Below, in pieces: positions 58,536-64,000 of a DNA stretch of 64,000 nucleotides. The position numbers were made by a program, and so were the translations under genes. The stretch is from Proteromonas lacertae (lineage: Eukaryota > Sar > Bigyra > Opalinata > Proteromonadidae). Within the stretch, counting starts at the first letter, position 1; each line of letters begins with the position of its first letter. The stretch is from contig NGBS01000295.1 in assembly GCA_002245135.1 (NCBI GenBank), positions 124,001 through 188,000 on the forward strand, given 5' to 3'. The notes beneath the pieces are model-generated. The model had not been told where the DNA came from and did no database searches. It saw only the letters and a program-made list of their open reading frames with translations.

Positions 58536-60950
58536 ATGACACCTGCTACTGCAGAAGCTAAAGTAGTTGACAGATATCCTGAAACTGATTGGCCTGACTC
58601 TGAATTTCCTACTGAAATATCTATGGTATCGTGACTAAAATGTTATGACATAGTTTTGTGTTCCTTTAGGTGTTGATGTTTCTGATTATTCTGTAGAAGA
58701 GAGAAAACCACATATATTTTCTTTTACTATAACTGGATCGTATATATATTGTAATTATATATTTAATGAATAGTAATGGTTTAAGAAGATATGCTTATGC
58801 TTTACAATATTATGAATTATTCCAAGGAAAACCAGATGTAGTAACTATTAATGAAGATAGATCACATTCAAATCATGTCAAACTATATGCACCAATAACT
58901 CTGTGTATTATATGTGATAATCCTTTCTTTGTATTATATGAAAAGATATTAAGAGAAATATATAACTATTATATACATGATAGTGTTAATTATAAAGAGA
59001 ATGAGAGCAATTGCTATCAATTTGATGTTGTCAATAAAAATAGTAATAAAAATATAATAGATAGAAATAATAATAAAAAAATACCAATAGAAATATTATT
59101 ATCTAATTTATTCAATAATACAATGAATATACACAATAGTGTTAATTTATCTGTATATATATATTATATTATTATTAATTATAAATAGATTAATTTTAAT
59201 TCAAAACAATTTTCTCAAATAATCCCATCAACGAAAGATACATTACCATTTGTATCGGATGAATCAGTTCTGACATTATTCAACTGTTTAACCTTAGAAA
59301 ATATCATATTATTATATAAATGTGTATTACTGGAACAACACATTGTATTACACAGTAAAAAGGTAGAAAAATTAACAATGTGTTCAGAAGCCCTATTATC
59401 ATTATTATTTCCATTTAAATGGGTCAATCCTTATATATCATTACTACCTATCTCAGTAATAGAATGTTTAGAAACACCAACACCTATATTGGTAGGAATG
59501 CATAGTTTTTTCTTAGAAACTGAATTTGGTAATGAAGCTGCACATAATGGTGTGTTAGTATATTTAGATACAAATCAAATATACATTCCTGAGAAGATTA
59601 AACCGCATATTTATTCATTACCTTTATCAACAGAAACACAGCTGTTTAATGATATTAAATCGTTGACAATTACATCAAAATGTATATATATATATAATAT
59701 AAATTTGTTATTACATTTTTAATAGATAAAGTAATTGATTCATCAGAAGATAATAATTATTGTTTATATGATATATCATTTGGACCAGGCCAAATTGGTA
59801 TAAGATTTCAAACAGATTATTGTATGCTATGTGAAGATTCATATCCTGAGAATTGTTTAAAAGTGAAAATATTTGATAAATTGCCAAATGGAGAAATTAG
59901 TCCTGCTGAGAAGAATGGTCATGTAGTAATTGGCAGTCATTTAGTTGGTATAAATGGTGAATCAGTGAGAGGATGGACTTATGAGAAATTAGAGCATGAT
60001 TTAAAGACACTAGCAAGGCCAATTACATTGAGATTTCAAGTATTTATATATATATATGTATATATATATATATAGAATGGAATAAAACCAATTCAAATTA
60101 AAAGTGTTGTATCAAATTTGATAAAAACTACTTCATTGAATGATAATCCATCAAGACATACATCGTATAATATTAGTATATTATATTGTATAGATTGACA
60201 CCTCAGAGTAAGTTTTATGATGATTCATTTATAGATAAAGTAAGAGTTGCATTTTTACAATGTAATATCAACCTTTTAGGTGATTATAAAGACTATATTG
60301 TTAGAGAATCATCTGATTCAAAATATCCATTTGATAAAGAGTTTTACCTTACTTCATTGACTTATTTGAATGAAAATGATAAGAAATTTATTGAAGCTTT
60401 TGTTCAGACTCAATCTTTTTTTAATTTTATACAAGAACATGAAATAGATTCATGTAATGATGATTCATTCAATTATTTTCAGAGAGTATATGAGAATCTT
60501 AAAACAAAAGGATTGTTAATTAATTATCCTAGATGTTTTCTATCTGATCAAATCTTCTCCATGATTAATAGATCAAATTGGAAAACGGATAATGTTACAA
60601 TTCCTGATTCATTTATAGATAACATAGAAAAAGAATCTATTGTAGAGAATGATGGATTATTTCCAAGATTTAAATACACAAAATTCATTCCATTAAAACC
60701 ACCAGAAATAGAAAGAGAATCTTCACTTAAGAACAGTGTACAAGTAAAGAATAATGAAATTAATATAATATCAACATACTCTAAACCTAATCGTAGAAAG
60801 AGTGTTAAATCAATCAGATTCTTTCAAGAGAATTTGAGTTTTAAAGATTCAAGTGATTTTTGCAATATAAATGGCACAGTTCCGAAATTGACTAAAATAA
60901 AATTACCACCAACAGTTGAATCACTTCCTACATCTCCTGATGATGTATAA
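58536..60950 (+). CDS. DENN-domain Rab exchange factor with an internal PDZ domain
   Basis: Start MTPATAEAKVVDRYPETDWP. The uDENN part has WPDSEFPTEISMFCVPLGV and FSFTITGS, GLRRYAYAL. The cDENN part has APITLCIICDNPFF, LFNCLTLENIILLYKCVLLEQHIVLHSK, LFPFKWVNPYISLLP and a PTPILVGMHSFFL stretch, a textbook DENN module. A PDZ domain follows (IGIRFQTD..., GSHLVGINGESVRGWTYEKL), then a dDENN segment (SKFYDDSFIDKVRVAFLQ, YKDYIV) and a basic tail. DENN proteins activate Rab GTPases on membranes. Introns fit at about 58626-58652, 58741-58774, 59154-59189, 59682-59724, 60039-60075 and 60163-60196. No frame problem was found. A PDZ inserted between cDENN and dDENN is uncommon. Confidence 0.8.
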
Positions 60951-61075
60951 ATTAAATTAATTAAATTGTTTGTACTTTTGTCATTCTATATCAGTTGTTA
61001 TATTTTAAATAAAGTACAACAAAAAGAATTGAGATATATAATATGTAATATTACTATAATTTAAGTATATATAAT

Positions 61076-61757
61076 TTATGAGAATTCATATCTAGCAGAG
61101 GCTGGTCGCTCAGTTGGATATTCACCAGTTCTACCCATTATTGCATCGAGTCTTGTCTGTGGATCTACTCTCATCGATTCTACTTCCATACATTGTCTTT
61201 CTAATGTCTGTAATTGTTGTTGGTGGAATACTGTTGAATTAGGAGAAAATCTTTTGCCTGGACTTGCTGATTGTGCTCTCTTTGGACTTGGATATAATAA
61301 TTTACTTACATCAGCTTCTGGCAATGAAGGATTTAATTTGGTTGATGCTTTATGTTGTGTTTTAATAGGTGATATAGCAACGGTTGGCTTTTTTGCCTCT
61401 GTAACTGTAGAAGGGAATCTAGAAGCAGAATGACCAAAAGTTATTTCATCAAAATCTGGTTCATTATATTTTAGAGAATTGCCCATCCATATTCTACAAT
61501 AATATAAATTTATTATAATACGGTCCATGATATAACGGATAACGAGGATTGTGATGCATTCTATCCCATTTTCGTTGTAACTAATATATAAAAATAAGTA
61601 AAATATACTCCTGCATCATTTGCAGCTGCGTTAACTAACCACACTTCATATCTTCCACGATCATAATCTCGATGTCTAAAAATAGATATTTACAACGATA
61701 CGTGTGTTCTCTGATGTATCTCTCCTTAAACATTAAGGAGTCATCGTTATATGACAT
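61076..61757 (-). CDS. Small conserved-looking protein of unknown function
   Basis: Spliced start MSYNDDSLMFKERYIREH, then RDYDRGRYEVWLVNAAANDAG, LQRKWDRMHHNPRYPLYHGP, IWMGNSLKYNEPDFDEITFG and a Ser/Pro/Lys-rich tail. Introns fit at about 61681-61706, 61580-61610 and 61498-61524; the third leaves an isolated exon join. The product is about 200 residues, basic, with no membrane helix. The paired W/H/P-rich segments look like conserved core motifs, perhaps of an axonemal or cytoskeletal protein, but I cannot name a family. Confidence 0.5.
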
Positions 61758-61791
61758 ATTATGAAAATAAAAAACGAAAAAACAGTTAAAT

Positions 61792-61814
61792 TCGAGCCTC
61801 TTCCAAGCCTGATA
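61792..61814 (-). promoter_or_regulatory. Two CAAGCC/CGAGCC motifs before the unknown gene
   Basis: TCGAGCCT and CCAAGCCTGATAG lie 35-57 nt before the start codon at 61757 (minus strand). The second repeats the string at 58433. Confidence 0.35.
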
Positions 61815-62046
61815 GATTCTTTTGTTGTTTATAAACACTGTAGGTTATTTTAATTATGAATTATAGTATATTCATTTAATGCTTCGTTTCATTAATAGAA
61901 AATCAAAATATAACCTTATTTCAATCAAAACACTCTAGTTTTTCATATATCTATTTATTTTCCTTATATATTGATTGAAAAATATAATAATTCTTTCATT
62001 GATCATCTAACATAATTGTTATAAATTCACTAATGTCAAACATAGA

Positions 62047-62059
62047 ATCAAGCCTTTTT
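62047..62059 (+). promoter_or_regulatory. TCAAGCC motif before the four-helix membrane gene
   Basis: ATCAAGCCTTTTT ends about 9 nt before the ATG at 62068. The remaining 61815-62046 sequence is AT-rich without a gene. Confidence 0.3.
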
Positions 62060-62067
62060 CATTTTTA

Positions 62068-62681
62068 ATGTATTACGAAGCAAATAACGGTATAATAGCT
62101 CTGTAATATTCATAGAATCCAAGTTTCAACAGTTATTAAAGAAATTATTGTTTAAAAAATGCGGACAAGTGTTTAATATAGCAGCTATCCTCATTCTAGT
62201 GATTTTAAACATTTTTCTAACAGTATGGGGAATAATCAATTCAGATAAACAATATGTATATGTGTAAATCAATTATATTGCCATATAGAAATATTTAACT
62301 CCAATTATACTTGAATATATAATTAATGTTATTTTAACGTTAGTATTGATAATAAGGTTTATTATAAATGGAAGTGTATATTGTTATTTTTATTTAATAG
62401 TCCTTTTTTATGTTTGTATTGAATTATGTTGATATATTTTGTACAGCTGGAACTGTTACTACATTAATAATGTATAATAATCTTTGTTGTAATCTATATT
62501 GGAGTATAGAAGTGAAATTTTTAGATTAATTAACAATGAAGATCAGACAATAGCATTTGGAGTTCAAATATTGTGGCACATCATGAGAGTCATTAGAACA
62601 TTTGTGTTCCTTCATTGGTGGTCTATCACATTTTCAATTATTGAAGAACATCAGTCAGAATATTTAATAAGCATAAAATAA
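62068..62681 (+). CDS. Four-helix membrane protein resembling an isolated voltage-sensor domain
   Basis: Spliced start MYYEANNESKFQQLLKKL, then four hydrophobic helices: VFNIAAILILVILNIFL (S1-like), LEYIINVILTLVLIIRF (S2-like), FMFVLNYVDIFCTAGTV (S3-like with the N-x-x-D signature) and WHIMRVIRTFVFLHWW (S4-like, two Arg three apart). No pore helices follow, so it looks like the voltage-sensor-only class (Hv1, TMEM266). The S4 has fewer Arg than Hv1, so proton conduction cannot be assumed. Introns fit at about 62092-62117, 62256-62288 and 62374-62400. The last exon needs a shift near 62512. A short coiled tail follows. Confidence 0.5.
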
Positions 62682-62735
62682 TAAAAATTAAAAAAAAATT
62701 AATAACATATATAACAATAAAATAAATAAATTAAA

Positions 62736-63749
62736 TTAATTTATACTTGAATTTGAACATTCATTTCTTTTGGATGAATTTTTAACATTAGACATAATAG
62801 AAGTAGCATTTTGATTCATCCATGTTAAGAACTTGGCTTGTTGTATTGGTGACAAGATTTCCATTATCTTGACCATCTGTGAAGTCATAGATTCTAAAAT
62901 TTCTTTCACATTTTTAGCTATTGTGTCCATTGTCGTTAAAGCTTCTGCTAAATTACGTCTCTGTTGCTTAACAGCATCTCTAAACCCTATAATCTTGACT
63001 TGCTGCTCTTTTGTCAAATTGATAGTATTAACTAAAATATCCCATATACTTCCCCCGTGGGTAGCATTGTTTAAAGTTACATCATAAAACTCATCATCTT
63101 GTTGCAAAGACCATATTGTCATTTTAGTTAATTGAGCTGGTAATAATACACGTTTTAATTGATTCAAATGCCAAATAATTTGTTGATTTCTTACTTCACC
63201 GAATTCACTCCAACTCTCGTAGTATGATTTCATTATTGATTGAATTTCTTCAGTAGCAGGTTTATCTGATGATAATAATTCTTCTAATTTTGCTAATTTT
63301 TGTCTTTGTCCATCTTCTCTATTTTCTCTTACATTATTTCTTTCTAGCATAATCTTTAGCTCATTATTTTTCTGCCTTAAACATTGAAGCTCTGCTTCTA
63401 ACTCCAACTGTTTTTCTTTCTTCTTTTCTCTACATTTCCTAGCTATTTCACGATTTCTTTGTAACCTTTGTTTCTTTTTTTCCTCTTCATCATCAGGAGC
63501 GTTTAATTTTCTCTTTATTGATACTTCTGGCGATTCAGGAACTGATTCTGGAGGTGGTTCTCTTGGTTGCAAAGATTCCATCGGCATAACATCCATGCCA
63601 TTCATAACCATCCAAGAAATCATATCTATTTTTAGAATTAAAGAAAAGCTAAACATACCACTCTCCGAATTTGATAATTTAGCTTTTTTCTTTCCTGATA
63701 CGAAGGATAATATGTTATTATATTTTTCATCTGGATTTAATTCATCCAT
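62736..63749 (-). CDS. bZIP transcription factor with conserved C-terminal helical domain
   Basis: Start MDELNPDEKYNNIL. A 33-nt intron (about 63627-63659) follows. The basic region RNREIARKCREKKKEKQ (the N-x-x-x-A-x-x-C-R-x-K/R form) and a leucine zipper (LEAELQCLRQKNNELKIML) sit at about residues 95-150. The rest is helical: WHLNQLKRVLLPAQL, ILVNTINLTKEQQVKIIGFR, and a close of MEILSPIQQAKFLTWMNQN. A C-terminal LTP.Q.AKFL.W element is, from memory, a feature of bZIP proteins in several protists and should be checked by search. It probably binds DNA as a dimer in the nucleus. Confidence 0.8.
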   Translation of the reverse strand: MDELNPDEKYNNILSFVSGKKKAKLSNSESGMFSFSLILKIDMISWMVMNGMDVMPMESLQPREPPPESVPESPEVSIKRKLNAPDDEEEKKKQRLQRNREIARKCREKKKEKQLELEAELQCLRQKNNELKIMLERNNVRENREDGQRQKLAKLEELLSSDKPATEEIQSIMKSYYESWSEFGEVRNQQIIWHLNQLKRVLLPAQLTKMTIWSLQQDDEFYDVTLNNATHGGSIWDILVNTINLTKEQQVKIIGFRDAVKQQRRNLAEALTTMDTIAKNVKEILESMTSQMVKIMEILSPIQQAKFLTWMNQNATSIMSNVKNSSKRNECSNSSIN

Positions 63750-63858
63750 TGCTGTTTTATAAATATTTTGTGTTTGGACTCTGAAACGATCAAATATTTA
63801 GTTAATGTATCCCGCTTTTTAGTATAGTAATTATTCTATAAATTAATCATTCATCAGC

Positions 63859-64000
63859 ATGAGGTATTTATTTCTTGCTCTATAGCTTCTTTTTAATTAT
63901 TCTTTTTTTATTTATTTTTTTCTTACTATTCTACACACATTACTCTCCTTTTTTATATCAGAAAATGCTAATCTATTTAATAGTAAGTTAAGTGGCGATA
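63859..64000 (+). CDS. Possible start of a membrane protein running off the window
   Basis: ATG at 63859, a 22-nt intron-like GTATTTATTTCTTGCTCTATAG and then a hydrophobic reading (FFLIILFLFIFFLLFYTH). It could be a signal anchor of a new gene divergent from the bZIP gene. The sequence is too short and AT-rich to be sure. Confidence 0.25.

Noticed and set aside
1-64000. Altered genetic code with a reassigned stop codon
   Set aside because: Clear genes end with each of the three: TAA (rpiA, TPGS2), TAG (GATA gene, SPRY/IQ gene) and TGA (EB1-like gene). No stop is found inside the long clean ORFs.
1-64000. Transposons, tRNA genes or CRISPR-like arrays
   Set aside because: No transposase, reverse transcriptase, long terminal repeats, tRNA cloverleaf signatures or spaced direct repeats were seen by eye.

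Overview
The window is nuclear DNA of a very AT-rich eukaryotic microbe. Genes lie on both strands and are split by many tiny introns, mostly about 25-60 nt, that start GTAT and end ATAG or TTAG. Gaps between genes are often only 60-250 nt. TAA, TAG and TGA all end genes, so the code looks standard. Runs of Asn, Gln, Glu and Asp are common. EB1-like and TPGS2-like genes imply cytoplasmic microtubules and suggest cilia. I cannot place the lineage from this sequence alone. No tRNA, rRNA, CRISPR array or bacterial-style operon was seen.

Left third (1-25.9 kb). In order: an Hsp110-like chaperone, a SPRY-plus-IQ-motif protein, an RCC1-repeat/ankyrin protein, an RNF5-like membrane RING ligase, ribose-5-phosphate isomerase A, a small coiled-coil gene and a large unknown locus (9.8-13.4 kb) with an Asn/Gln/Glu-rich membrane part. 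These are followed by the CORVET subunit VPS8, EMC10, an EF-hand/zinc-finger protein, an EB1-like protein, a small KKXX-type membrane protein, a GATA zinc-finger protein and TPGS2. The section ends with a divergent pair of chromatin readers: a CDCA7-type zinc finger/PHD/bromodomain protein and a YEATS4-like protein.

Middle (26-45 kb). One minus-strand gene of about 12 kb encodes a class C GPCR. About nine successive periplasmic-binding-protein-like modules precede its seven-helix domain, where ordinary members have one. It is followed by a gene-poor stretch carrying a kinesin motor fragment, then by a membrane-anchored calpain-7-like protease with Cys, His and Asn in place.

Right third (45-64 kb). 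A pseudokinase/leucine-rich-repeat protein is followed by an SLOG-domain ORF that sits 7 nt behind a DUF4062-like/NACHT/WD40 STAND protein. Next are a WWE-like protein, a paralogue of the EF-hand/zinc-finger gene, a ubiquitin-like protein, a DENN/PDZ protein, an unknown small protein, a voltage-sensor-like four-helix protein and a bZIP factor. The start of another membrane protein may lie at the right edge.

Three patterns cut across genes. First, in more than twenty places a recognisable protein continues only if one base is skipped; almost all are one base too many, so raw reads should be checked. Second, a short CAAGCC/GGCTTG-type motif lies within about 20-80 nt of many start codons. Third, an inverted repeat CAAAC-NN-GTTTG lies in front of two or three others. 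Exon boundaries given here were read by eye and are provisional.
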